64,000 nucleotides of DNA from Clostridium sp. CX1. GTDB taxonomy: Bacteria; Bacillota; Clostridia; Clostridiales; Clostridiaceae. The notes below the pieces were generated by a model, which had not been told where the DNA came from, did not search any database, and saw only the letters and a list, made by a program, of their open reading frames with translations. Within the stretch, counting starts at the first letter, position 1. Each line of letters opens with the position of its first letter. Position numbers and translations under genes: made by a program. Location of the stretch: contig NZ_JAODOO010000013.1 in NCBI RefSeq assembly GCF_025398335.1, forward strand, positions 1 through 64,000. Reading direction: 5' to 3'. Positions 9,172 through 17,957 of this stretch are shown here, in pieces.

Positions 9172-9660
9172 ATGGCGATAAAAGAAATTCTTTTATTAGG
9201 CAACAAGGAGTTGTATCATATTTCAGAAGAATGTAAGTTTGAGGAGCTGGATTATATTAAATCAGTAATTCAGGATTTACAGGATACTATCATAGGCTTT
9301 CAAAAAACTCATGGATGGGGAAGGGCGATAGCTGCTCCTCAAATAGGAGTAAAGAAAAGGCTTATATATACTTATATAGATGGAAAACCTACCGTGTATA
9401 TTAACCCTGTATTGATTTTTGAAGATGATGAGAAGATGGAAGTATTAGACGATTGTATGTCCTTTCCAGAGATATTAGTAGATGTGATGAGATATAAAAG
9501 ATGTAGAGTTGAATCTAGAAATTTAAACTGGGAGTTAGAAGTAAGAGAGTTTGAAGGCGGAATGTCAGAGCTTATACAGCATGAGTATGATCATCTTGAT
9601 GGGATATTGGCAGTGCAGAGGGCAAGGGATAACAAGTCATTAAAGGTAAGAGTAAAATAG
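9172..9660 (+). CDS. Peptide deformylase-family protein
   Basis: At 162 residues it has motif I AAPQIG (54-59) with the Gln present, motif II DDCMS (Cys95; family EGCLS) and motif III HEYDH (137-141). The metal ligands Cys95, His137 and His141, the catalytic Glu138 and the oxyanion Gln57 are all present, so hydrolase activity is plausible, more so than for the 4291 paralogue. The altered motif II suggests a divergent subgroup rather than the housekeeping deformylase. It lies 22 bases after a chemoreceptor gene and before a strong terminator. Confidence 0.85.
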   Translation: MAIKEILLLGNKELYHISEECKFEELDYIKSVIQDLQDTIIGFQKTHGWGRAIAAPQIGVKKRLIYTYIDGKPTVYINPVLIFEDDEKMEVLDDCMSFPEILVDVMRYKRCRVESRNLNWELEVREFEGGMSELIQHEYDHLDGILAVQRARDNKSLKVRVK

Positions 9661-9767
9661 TATATAGTAAAGCTTTAGAGCATTAAATACTGACATACTT
9701 AATGAAAGTATGTTACTTAAAAACTTTCCTAAGAAAGGAAAACCTAGTTTTGGCTCGGCTTTTAAAA

Positions 9768-9820
9768 CTAACTCCAACTCAATGCTTTCTTTGAAGGCTG
9801 AGTTGGAGTTAGCATTTTCA
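9768..9820 (+). terminator. Strong hairpin, probable terminator
   Basis: CTAACTCCAACTCA (9768-9781) and TGAGTTGGAGTTAG (9799-9812) form a perfect 14-bp stem, followed by ATTTTC. The loop side begins AATGCTTTCTT, and the 14-mer CTCAATGCTTTCTT recurs in the hairpin after thrB. Confidence 0.75.
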
Positions 9821-9970
9821 AAAGTTTTTACGTATTATTGTATATAACTTAGAATTAGGTTGATAAAGTATTATTATATAATAAGATAGTTTTTAAGTGG
9901 TGAAAAACACCATTAACAGAGGAAATAGGTTATGTGTTAAAATAAAACTATAGAACACTTTGTAATTGAG

Positions 9971-12046
9971 GTGATTAGAATAAGGTACTTAGAAGTAGAG
10001 AATAAAATAATAAACGATAAAAATACAGAAAAATGCATATTAATTAATGGAAAGTCAGCTAGTGGTAAGACAACATTGGCTATAAAAAAGTATAAGTATC
10101 TAGTAGAAAAGGAAAATGTAAACACTGATCAGATACTAGTATTTATAATGAATAGATATCAAGGATTAACCTGGAAGAGAGAGTTATCCTTGAGAACTTC
10201 CTCGGAAACAAAGATATTCACATATCAGGGTTTTATAAGAAAAGAGCTAATAAAGTATTGGCCAATAGTAGAGAAAAGTTGCTCTAAAATAAAGAAAAGT
10301 AGAGTTGGGCCGGAATTTGTATCAGCAGACACAGCAAATTACATGATGGAAATTTTAGTGGATTTTTTTCGAAGTAAGGGATACCTTTCAAGCATAACTT
10401 CCACCTCCAGTAGAATAGCATCAGATTTAGTCTCAAATATAAACAAAGCGGCTTTATCTTTGTTAGATATAAAAGAAATAGGCAGTAGAATATATAATTC
10501 AATAGAAGTGAAAGATGGAATTGACAAAGAAACCTATAACCATATGGACGAAATTATAGAACTATATATAAATAGGTTTTTAAGTCAAGGAGTTGTAGAT
10601 TATGGTTTAAGTGTATACTTATATAATAATTATTTGTTAAAAGATACTATTTACTTACAATCTTTGAAAAAAATAAGATACTTAATTGTTGATGACTTGG
10701 ATGAAGCTTCACCAGCAGAAATAGAGTTTATCTATACTTTAACTGAAAGTATAGATAAAGCTTATCTTTTTACTAATCCTGATGGTGGTTTTTGCAGTTA
10801 TTATGGAGCAGATCTTAAATATGTGGAAGAAGGTTTGACATTTATCGATAACAGCTTAAATTTAGAGGAACATTTTTGCTGCAAGGATGAATTTATAACC
10901 TTTGCAGATAAAATTAATGAAAGAACTTTGAATATAATGTCCCGATGGGATAGCAAAATACCGGTTTCCTTTGATATATCTTCTCAGCTTAGAAGCGAGA
11001 TGATAGAGAAAATAGGAGACAAAATAGTTGAGCTTATTTGTAAGGGGAAAAAACCAGAGGAAATAGTACTGATGTCTCCATACAATGATTTTATATTAAG
11101 TTATGAGATAGAAAGTAAATTAAGGGGTATAGGTATAGGTGTAATAAACACATCTAAGAAAAGCAGGCTAATAGATAATCCCTTCATTCATGCTTTAGTA
11201 GTAATAGCTTATCTTTGTAGTGAGAGGATAGAAAGTAATTTTACTATAGATGATTACCGAAGATTTTTTAATACCATATTAAATTTAGATTTGATAAAAT
11301 CATCTATACTTTCTAAGTATGCAGTAAAGAATAATATGCTTCAACCTTTAGAAGAAAAAGTTATTCAGAGAATTGGAGTAGAGAATGCTAAAAGATATAA
11401 CTACCTAAAGAACTGGATTGACAAGCATAGGCTATATACTGGTATGGAGGGAATTCCTCTAGATGAGCTTTTTAGAAGAGCCTATCTAGAACTTTTGATT
11501 ACTGTTCCTGGAAGTAGAAATAACATATTAGTATGCAAAAATTTAAGTGAAACTGCAGAAAAGTTTATAGGGATACTACTTCAATTTAATAAAATGGATA
11601 ACCCAGAACAGAAGTTTATAGACTTCATTAGAAGTGATGCTACTGATTTTTATTCTCTTAGAGAATTAGAAGAAATAGCAGAAAAAGCTAATAGCGTAAT
11701 AATAACTAACCCTTATAATTTTTTAACTTCAAATATAAAGAGTAAAGTTCAGATTCTGGCAGACATAAATAGCAATATGTGGTCTCCAAGAAACATTAAA
11801 GAGCTTACTAATAGCTATGTACTTAGAAAAACATGGAGTATTAATGAGGTATACACTAATGAACTAGAAGAACGAAACAGACAGAATAATTTAGTCTCTA
11901 TAATAAAATGCATTATGAGAAAATGCAGTGAAGAGTTGTACTTCTATGGAAGTGAATATTCTGTAAGTGGTTATGAGCAGCAAAGCCTTTTTTCAGATTT
12001 AGTGATGGATATGATGAACGAAAATGATGATATGCATAATATTTAA
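9971..12046 (+). CDS. UvrD/AddB-like helicase-fold protein with degenerate motor motifs
   Basis: The 691-residue protein has a good Walker A (GKSASGKT, 27-34) and a Walker-B-like LIVDDLDEAS (238-247) where active UvrD proteins have DExQD. Motif III is degraded to TNPDGGFCSYYGA where UvrD has VGDxxQSIYxWRGA. No motif VI (YVAxTRA) is visible. This recalls AddB, whose helicase fold is structural. It is the first gene of a tight operon with an intact UvrD helicase (16 bases downstream) and a RecB-like nuclease. The annotated start is GTG, but the only Shine-Dalgarno-like AGGTGAT overlaps it, so the true start may be a few codons downstream at a non-canonical codon. Confidence 0.75.
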   Translation: MIRIRYLEVENKIINDKNTEKCILINGKSASGKTTLAIKKYKYLVEKENVNTDQILVFIMNRYQGLTWKRELSLRTSSETKIFTYQGFIRKELIKYWPIVEKSCSKIKKSRVGPEFVSADTANYMMEILVDFFRSKGYLSSITSTSSRIASDLVSNINKAALSLLDIKEIGSRIYNSIEVKDGIDKETYNHMDEIIELYINRFLSQGVVDYGLSVYLYNNYLLKDTIYLQSLKKIRYLIVDDLDEASPAEIEFIYTLTESIDKAYLFTNPDGGFCSYYGADLKYVEEGLTFIDNSLNLEEHFCCKDEFITFADKINERTLNIMSRWDSKIPVSFDISSQLRSEMIEKIGDKIVELICKGKKPEEIVLMSPYNDFILSYEIESKLRGIGIGVINTSKKSRLIDNPFIHALVVIAYLCSERIESNFTIDDYRRFFNTILNLDLIKSSILSKYAVKNNMLQPLEEKVIQRIGVENAKRYNYLKNWIDKHRLYTGMEGIPLDELFRRAYLELLITVPGSRNNILVCKNLSETAEKFIGILLQFNKMDNPEQKFIDFIRSDATDFYSLRELEEIAEKANSVIITNPYNFLTSNIKSKVQILADINSNMWSPRNIKELTNSYVLRKTWSINEVYTNELEERNRQNNLVSIIKCIMRKCSEELYFYGSEYSVSGYEQQSLFSDLVMDMMNENDDMHNI

Positions 12047-12062
12047 AAAAGAGGTGACATAA

Positions 12063-14222
12063 GTGGCATTTAGAGATGACCAAATACCTATAATGGAATA
12101 TACCGGAGGTACTATGGCAGTACCAGCAGTGCCAGGTGCAGGCAAGACCTTCATTGTAGCTAACCTAGCGGCTAGAATAATAGAAGAAAGAAGACATAAG
12201 CCAGGAAAGGTCTTAGTTGTAACATATATGAATAGTGCGGTAAACAATTTTAAAAGCAGGATAAGCTCTGTGCTAAAGGACAAAGGAATTACTACAACTA
12301 ATGATTATGAAGTTATGACAATTCATAGTTTAGCTATGAAGATATTAAGAGACAGACCAGATGTAGTAGGGGTTAACGAGGAGTTCGGAATATTAGATGA
12401 TGTGAGAAAGGTCTTTTATCTAAATGAAGCTATTGAGGAGTGGAGAAAAAATAATGGGGAGAGGATATTTAAGTCTCTTTTAACGGACAAAGCTGCGACA
12501 AACTATAGAGATAAGGGTCAGGACTGGTGGAAGGATTTTTTTAGTATCGCAGACTGCTTAATTAGTGAACTAAAACTTAATGATATATCTCCGGAAAAGC
12601 TTAGAAAATATTTGGAGTTCCTTTCCCATAATAGTATTATAAGACATATTTATGAAATTTATAGACTTTACACTAAAAGACTTAAAACTGAAGGATATCT
12701 TGATTATAATGATTTATTAGTGTTGGCATACAAAGCCCTTCTAAGGGATGAAAAGCTAAGAGATAAATTTCAAAGCAGATATACATTTATATTTGAAGAT
12801 GAATGCCAGGATTCTAACTTGGTTCAGTGCAAGATTCTAGCCTTGATTTCAGAAAACAGCGGAAATCTTGTTAGAGTAGGGGATCTTAACCAGAGTATAA
12901 TGGGCACTTTTACTTCCTCAGATCCTAGATTTTTTGCGGATTTTTGCAAGGATGCAGAGGAAAAACATGTTATGAATATGGCAGGGAGAAGTTCCAAGGA
13001 GATTATCGACTTAGCAAATTTTTTAGTGGAGTATGCTAGATCTAATCATCCAGTTCAAAGATGCAGGGAAGCATTAGCAGAACAAAAGCTAAGACTTGTA
13101 ACAGGACTTGAAGATTTTAAAAATCCTCAGCTAGAGGAATATGGAATTCAAGCCTATTACCTAGATTCATGGGATGAGGTAAAGAAGGATACCATAAAAA
13201 AGATAATTGATTTTAAGAGTAGGTGTCCAGAGAAAACCATAGGGGTACTTGTCCCTTATAATAATCATGTAACTGAAATAGCAGGGGATCTTAGAAGACT
13301 TAATATAGAATGTGACGAGCTTTCCAATACTGCAGAAAAGCGAATTAGAGTTACTAAGGTTTTAGGTAATATGCTGCGCTTCCTAGGAGAGCCTGATAAC
13401 ATACATAAGTTTATGTCATTAATAGATGTACTTATTGATGACAATAGTGAAGAGAAAGAAGAGATATTAGAATTTATATCTAAAAATAAGGTAGATAGTT
13501 TAGTGAGAAGTGATATAAATCTAGAAAATACTAAGGTTTCAAGGCATTTATCAGAAAAAATAAAAGAAATAAATAAGGTGTTAAGTGTTTCTCAAAGTTC
13601 TATAGATAACTTGATTTTACATATAAGTACCTCATTGAATTTAAGTACAGAGGATAAGGCAATGGCTCAGGCAGTGGCTTCCTTTGTTAAGTACGAGATA
13701 AAAGAAAATCCAAGCTTAACCCTAGAAGAGATTTCAGAGCAGCTCTTAGATAACAAAAAATCTGTGTTTAAGCATATGTCAGATATAATATACGACTTAC
13801 AAGGTTATGAGCCTGTACCAGGAAGAGTAACGGTGGCTACCTGTCATAAGTCAAAAGGGTTAGAGTGGGATTGCGTATTTCTTTTATGTTTAACAGAATA
13901 TAATTTTCCAGCATTATTAAATGCTAGGTTTAGGTCTGACTATTATTACTTTAAAAAGGAGTATACAAATCCAGTAGCACTAGGAAAGTCTGAAATACAA
14001 AAGCTTTTAGGGGAAAGAGGCTATGATAATCCTTTCCTAGAGGCAAAGATAGATGTCTTAAATGAAAAAATAAGACTTTTATATGTAGCTATAACCAGAG
14101 CAAGAGAGTATTTATACTTGGTAGCCCATAACGGAAATCAAAGGTTTAACCCTGATAAACCTTCAAAGTATTTTGAGGTGCTTCAGAAATTTATAGAAGG
14201 TGAAAGAACAAGGAAGGGATAG
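12063..14222 (+). CDS. UvrD/PcrA-type superfamily 1 DNA helicase
   Basis: All main SF1A motifs are visible in 719 residues: Walker A PGAGKT (24-29), Walker B DECQD (246-250), motif III VGDLNQSIMGTF, motif V TCHKSKGLEWD and motif VI YVAITRAREY near the C-terminus. It should be an active 3'-5' ATP-dependent DNA translocase. GTG start after GAGGTGAC. It lies between a degenerate helicase-like protein and a RecB-like nuclease with 16- and 2-base gaps. It has no nuclease domain of its own, which the third gene appears to supply. It is about 60% of the length of AddA, as expected if the nuclease domain is separate. Confidence 0.88.
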   Translation: MAFRDDQIPIMEYTGGTMAVPAVPGAGKTFIVANLAARIIEERRHKPGKVLVVTYMNSAVNNFKSRISSVLKDKGITTTNDYEVMTIHSLAMKILRDRPDVVGVNEEFGILDDVRKVFYLNEAIEEWRKNNGERIFKSLLTDKAATNYRDKGQDWWKDFFSIADCLISELKLNDISPEKLRKYLEFLSHNSIIRHIYEIYRLYTKRLKTEGYLDYNDLLVLAYKALLRDEKLRDKFQSRYTFIFEDECQDSNLVQCKILALISENSGNLVRVGDLNQSIMGTFTSSDPRFFADFCKDAEEKHVMNMAGRSSKEIIDLANFLVEYARSNHPVQRCREALAEQKLRLVTGLEDFKNPQLEEYGIQAYYLDSWDEVKKDTIKKIIDFKSRCPEKTIGVLVPYNNHVTEIAGDLRRLNIECDELSNTAEKRIRVTKVLGNMLRFLGEPDNIHKFMSLIDVLIDDNSEEKEEILEFISKNKVDSLVRSDINLENTKVSRHLSEKIKEINKVLSVSQSSIDNLILHISTSLNLSTEDKAMAQAVASFVKYEIKENPSLTLEEISEQLLDNKKSVFKHMSDIIYDLQGYEPVPGRVTVATCHKSKGLEWDCVFLLCLTEYNFPALLNARFRSDYYYFKKEYTNPVALGKSEIQKLLGERGYDNPFLEAKIDVLNEKIRLLYVAITRAREYLYLVAHNGNQRFNPDKPSKYFEVLQKFIEGERTRKG

Positions 14223-14224
14223 AT

Positions 14225-14992
14225 ATGTTAGATATTAGGAAGCTTAAGTATTTTTACTATAGTCAAAATTCCTTAAATACTTTTAGTAAATGTCCACTGA
14301 AATTTAAACTAAAATATATGGAAGATATAGCTTGGAGAAATGACTCTCCTCTAGATTTAGAGTTTTATAACAGCATTAAGACTGGATTGGATTTCCACTT
14401 AATCTGTGAAAGATATTTTTCTAATATTCCAATAGGAATAGAGTGCTGCAGTGAAGAAGTTATAAAGTGGACAGAAGCTCTTAAAAGAAAAATGCTTATT
14501 AATAAAAATTATTTGTATTTTCCAGAATATGAAATAAAGATGGTAAAAGACCATATAAGGCTTCAGGCTAAATATGACTTGGTTATTATTAAGCCTGATG
14601 GCGGCATAGAAATATGGGACTGGAAAACAGAAAACAGAAAACTTACACAAATGGAAATGGAGAAAAGAGTTCAAACCATTGTTTATATGTATGTTATTAT
14701 GGAAAGAGCTAAGGACATTTTTGGAATAGATGTAAAGGCTGAAGATATAAAAATGACATTTTGGCAGCCACATTATGAACATCAGGAACTAACGGTTTGT
14801 TATTCAAGAGATATTCATATGAAAAACGAAGAATATATAGAAAAGCTCATTAGGAATATCAAGGATTATAATTTTGAAGAAGATTTTAATAAGGAACTCT
14901 ACTCTAAGCAATGTAAGTTTTGTGAATTTAATTATTTTTGTAATAATGAAAAGGTTAATTTTAACATAATAGAGGAATCAGATAGCTGCTAA
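14225..14992 (+). CDS. PD-(D/E)XK RecB/Cas4-like nuclease with Fe-S cysteines
   Basis: The 255-residue protein opens with QNSLNTFSKCPLKFKLKY, the AddB/RecB nuclease entry motif. It has His58 (GLDFHLICE), Asp118 (AKYDLVI), Asp132-Trp-Lys134 and Gln150-x3-Tyr154, the full set of RecB-type catalytic motifs. Cys23 together with Cys230, Cys233 and Cys239 (CKFCEFNYFC) gives the four-Cys arrangement that holds a 4Fe-4S cluster in AddB and Cas4. It begins two bases after the helicase stop codon, so it is almost certainly a partner of the two upstream proteins. Cas4 is unlikely because no cas genes or CRISPR array are present. Confidence 0.85.
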   Translation: MLDIRKLKYFYYSQNSLNTFSKCPLKFKLKYMEDIAWRNDSPLDLEFYNSIKTGLDFHLICERYFSNIPIGIECCSEEVIKWTEALKRKMLINKNYLYFPEYEIKMVKDHIRLQAKYDLVIIKPDGGIEIWDWKTENRKLTQMEMEKRVQTIVYMYVIMERAKDIFGIDVKAEDIKMTFWQPHYEHQELTVCYSRDIHMKNEEYIEKLIRNIKDYNFEEDFNKELYSKQCKFCEFNYFCNNEKVNFNIIEESDSC

Positions 14993-15102
14993 ACTATTCC
15001 TTTGAAGTTATCTCCATGGATGTATAATCAATTTTGTATAATATAAAACAGGGTTTTTTCGACTAAAATCGCACAAGCTATTAATGAAATGGGGAGATAT
15101 CT

Positions 15103-15747
15103 ATGAAAATTAATAGCTTTCTTTTATCAAAATATGATAGAGGTGAACAATTTGAGTATGGAGTAAAGTTAATACCAAATAGAACCTTGGATAGGCTAAC
15201 AGACAGCATGGTTATCTCTGCAGAAAAAAATATTAGTGGAAAAAATTTATTTAATCTGTGCTTTAATAAGAGACAAGAAGGTAAATTGATTAACAATAAA
15301 TTTATTTTGCCAGAGGAAAGTTTTAAAGAATACATTACTTTTCTAATGGGGTATTGCAATAAAATCAAAGAGCATGAAAAAAATAAAAAAACTGAATTTA
15401 ATATTGAGGGTCAGGGCAAAATAATAATATCCTCCCTTAATAAAGATATTATAAAAATATCCTCTGAAAAAGCGGAAAAGGATTCAAAAGGTAAAGTGTT
15501 TTTTACTTTACTAAAAACAGAAATGCTGCAATACATCAAGGCATTGGATGATGTTTATCTAGGAAAAGAAATAACAAGTTTACTAATTTATCAGATGGGT
15601 TATCTAAATAATCCCTTAAGTAAAAAGGAAAGAGATAAGCTTTATTTAGATGCACTTTATGTATTTGCTGATTGTGCCTTAGATTATAAGGACAAGGAAT
15701 CCTTTCAAATTTTATCAAAGGAAATAAAAAAGATATCAAGTGCTTAA
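15103..15747 (+). CDS. Hypothetical protein, 214 aa
   Basis: GGGGAGATATCT precedes the ATG. The protein is soluble, Lys-rich and has no motif I recognise. Helical stretches with conserved-looking aromatic residues occupy the C-terminal half. It lies 110 bases after the nuclease gene, with TATAAT-like sequences in the gap, so it may have its own promoter. A perfect hairpin terminator follows. Whether it belongs to the helicase-nuclease operon cannot be decided from sequence alone. Confidence 0.65.
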   Translation: MKINSFLLSKYDRGEQFEYGVKLIPNRTLDRLTDSMVISAEKNISGKNLFNLCFNKRQEGKLINNKFILPEESFKEYITFLMGYCNKIKEHEKNKKTEFNIEGQGKIIISSLNKDIIKISSEKAEKDSKGKVFFTLLKTEMLQYIKALDDVYLGKEITSLLIYQMGYLNNPLSKKERDKLYLDALYVFADCALDYKDKESFQILSKEIKKISSA

Positions 15748-15760
15748 AGTTTTCTAATGT

Positions 15761-15797
15761 GGTGTCGAATATGTATAGTACATATTCGACACCTTTT
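15761..15797 (+). terminator. Rho-independent terminator, perfect 15-bp stem
   Basis: GGTGTCGAATATGTA (15761-15775) and TACATATTCGACACC (15779-15793) pair perfectly around TAG and are followed by TTTT. It closes the transcript of the 214-residue gene. Confidence 0.88.
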
Positions 15798-15856
15798 GTA
15801 CTGTTAAAAAATATAACGTATGTATTCTGTAAAGTATAGAAAAAGGAGGAAATGAC

Positions 15857-16183
15857 GTGAAAGAAGTAAATTCTATAGATAGCATAGATGATTTTATAAA
15901 GGAAAATAATTTAGCATTGATATACATATCTTTAGAAGAGTGTAGTGTCTGTAAAGTGCTGATGCCAAAGGTTGAGGAATTACTAAAAAAATATGATAAG
16001 ATAAAGAGTATAAAGGTGGATATGGATCAGACTCCTGCAATATCAGGAAAGTTTTCTGTTTTTACAATTCCTACAATAATATTATTTATCCATGGAGAAG
16101 AATACATTAGAGAATCAAGATTTATAAGTATATCAGAATTAGATACTAAGATACAGAGATATTATGATATAATGTTTAAGTAA
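15857..16183 (+). CDS. Thioredoxin-family protein
   Basis: The 108-residue protein has the thioredoxin fold layout with an active-site CSVC (in EECSVCKVLMPKV) and the cis-proline region FTIPTIILF. It is probably a cytoplasmic thiol-disulfide oxidoreductase, as no signal peptide is visible. The CSVC site differs from the canonical CGPC, so redox potential and partners may differ. GTG start preceded by AAGGAGG. The following TPR membrane protein is about 110 bases away and may be independent. Confidence 0.85.
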   Translation: MKEVNSIDSIDDFIKENNLALIYISLEECSVCKVLMPKVEELLKKYDKIKSIKVDMDQTPAISGKFSVFTIPTIILFIHGEEYIRESRFISISELDTKIQRYYDIMFK

Positions 16184-16293
16184 GGATATACAAGTTTAAT
16201 AGTTTAAGAATTTAGCTAACTTTCTTAAAAGGATAGTTAACTGTTAACCCATGCAAATCCGTTAATCACTAAAGAAAAGGAGATGAGTTATTA

Positions 16294-17121
16294 TTGGATA
16301 AGAAAAATATTAAACAGGTAAGCATTTACTCATTAATAGGAATAATAGTCTTTGTAGCGGTTTCCTTTGGTAGTTATAAATTTTATAAGGTACAAGCTTA
16401 TAACAAACTTATAAGCAGTGCTAATAAATACATGGAGGAAGGAAACTATGAAAAGGCAATAGATGTGTTTAATGAAGCGTTGGAATATAAGGAAGATTCA
16501 AATGTAAAGAACAGTGTAATATTAGCAAAAAGTTTGTTAGCATCTCAAAAATACTACGAAGAGGGTGTTAAAGAGATGAAGAAGCAAGATTATGAGAAAG
16601 CAATTGATAGCTTTAAAAAGGTAGTAAAAGAAGATACAAAGAGATATGAAGATGCACGAAAAAAAATAGATGAGTGTACAAAAGCTTTTATAGCCTTAAA
16701 CTTAAAAAATGCTTCTGAAGCTGCAAAAAACAGCAAATATGAAGAGGCCAATAAGTATTTAGATGAAATATTGAAAATAGATAGCGCAAACAAAGAGGCA
16801 AAAAAGCTGAAAGAGGATTATTCAACAGCTTCCAGTAAAAAACAACAAGGTTCAGAAGATAAAGACAAAGGTTATAGTGCAGGAGTAACAGCAGATCAAG
16901 CGGTTAAAATTGCAGCTAAATATGTGACTAATAAAGGGACAAATACTAAATTCAGCTTTGATCATGAAGATTCAAGGAATGGAGTTAATTACTACGTAAT
17001 ACATGCTTTTGAAGACATGGGAGATCATGTTGCTACCCTTGGTTGGTATTACATAGAGAAGGGTTATGGAAAAGCTTATGAATGGGATCTGGCTGAAGAT
17101 CAACTAATACCATTAAATTAG
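16294..17121 (+). CDS. Membrane-anchored TPR protein
   Basis: An N-terminal hydrophobic helix (about 10-30) anchors a 275-residue protein. Tetratricopeptide-like repeats span about 36-175 (NYEKAIDVFNEAL, DYEKAIDSFKKV, KYEEANKYLDEIL). A Lys/Ser/Gly-rich linker is followed by a C-terminal domain of about 80 residues containing aromatic strands. It probably acts as an extracytoplasmic scaffold. The start is TTG, about 11 bases after AAGGAG; an out-of-frame ATG nearer the site leads nowhere. The C-terminal domain is not recognised. It converges on the L,D-transpeptidase across a shared terminator. Confidence 0.75.
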   Translation: MDKKNIKQVSIYSLIGIIVFVAVSFGSYKFYKVQAYNKLISSANKYMEEGNYEKAIDVFNEALEYKEDSNVKNSVILAKSLLASQKYYEEGVKEMKKQDYEKAIDSFKKVVKEDTKRYEDARKKIDECTKAFIALNLKNASEAAKNSKYEEANKYLDEILKIDSANKEAKKLKEDYSTASSKKQQGSEDKDKGYSAGVTADQAVKIAAKYVTNKGTNTKFSFDHEDSRNGVNYYVIHAFEDMGDHVATLGWYYIEKGYGKAYEWDLAEDQLIPLN

Positions 17122-17176
17122 GTAGCGGTAAAATAAAATTCAACTAGATATAACAAAAGTATTTATACAAATTATT

Positions 17177-17220
17177 AAAGGTATCAAATGGCCCCCTAGA
17201 AGTCATCTGGTACCTTTTTG
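17177..17220. terminator. Bidirectional terminator between convergent genes
   Basis: AAAGGTATCAAATG pairs with CATCTGGTACCTTTTT (with wobble pairs) across a C-rich loop, with A-runs on the left and T-runs on the right. It can serve both the TPR gene and the converging L,D-transpeptidase gene. Confidence 0.8.
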
Positions 17221-17925
17221 TTATTCAAAAGCATTCATTTCAAGTTTTTCATAAAGTTCCTTATCGATATTATGAGTAAGGGTAAGTTTATTATCCTTTC
17301 TAAACCTAATTACTTGGGCTTTCATTCCATCGCCATAAACACCATCAAGTTTTCCAAGATAGTATCCTTTATCTCTAAGTCTCCTTTGAACTTCCCATAC
17401 ATCAGCACCTCTATCACCGGGAATCAGATTTCTAAAGTGATTAGAATAAAGTCCATAAGGACCACCATATATGACAACGGTAGTACCTACTCTTACTCGT
17501 TTATACAGATCTTCTACATCTTTATTAAACATTCTAATGCAACCTAAGGACTCAGCACCACCAATGGTTAAAGGCTTATTAGTTCCATGTATACCATATT
17601 TTCCCCAAGGTACATTTAGTGCCATCCATCTACTTCCGAAGCCTTTTCCCCAGTCAGCTTCTTTGCCAATAATAGTCCAGGTTCCAATAGGAGATGGAGT
17701 AGATGGTTTACCTCCAGCTATGGGATAACTTTTTATTACCTCATTAGTATCTTTATCTATTAGGAACATTTTCAAATCATTTAAGTCAACTAAAATATTA
17801 TGGTTAGTATTATTTTCAATATTGGAGCTTACTTCAGGATTCAAAGCCCCTACATTAATGTTTGTGAAAAAAATTAACACTAATGTTAATAATATAGTTA
17901 TAGGTAAAAATCTATGATTTTTCAT
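17221..17925 (-). CDS. L,D-transpeptidase (YkuD) with peptidoglycan-binding domain
   Basis: The 234-residue protein has a signal peptide or membrane anchor (about 5-27), a YkuD catalytic domain (about 45-155) and a peptidoglycan-binding repeat (about 170-230, with GDRGADVWEVQRRLRDKGYY). The catalytic region has His113 and Ser126-Leu-Gly-Cys129, where the family usually has S-H-G-C; the nucleophile Cys129 is present. It makes 3-3 cross-links or attaches proteins to peptidoglycan. It is the last gene of a reverse-strand envelope group with a deacetylase and an amidase. Confidence 0.88.
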   Translation of the reverse strand: MKNHRFLPITILLTLVLIFFTNINVGALNPEVSSNIENNTNHNILVDLNDLKMFLIDKDTNEVIKSYPIAGGKPSTPSPIGTWTIIGKEADWGKGFGSRWMALNVPWGKYGIHGTNKPLTIGGAESLGCIRMFNKDVEDLYKRVRVGTTVVIYGGPYGLYSNHFRNLIPGDRGADVWEVQRRLRDKGYYLGKLDGVYGDGMKAQVIRFRKDNKLTLTHNIDKELYEKLEMNAFE

Positions 17926-17957
17926 TTAAACACCTCTAGTTGTTGATATGGTATAAA

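Noticed and set aside
14225-14992. Cas4 of a CRISPR system
   Set aside because: No repeat-spacer array and no other cas genes; the operon partners are helicases.
17218-17728. Forward frames inside the L,D-transpeptidase gene
   Set aside because: Antisense shadows; the reverse-strand protein has a clear family, signal peptide and catalytic motif.
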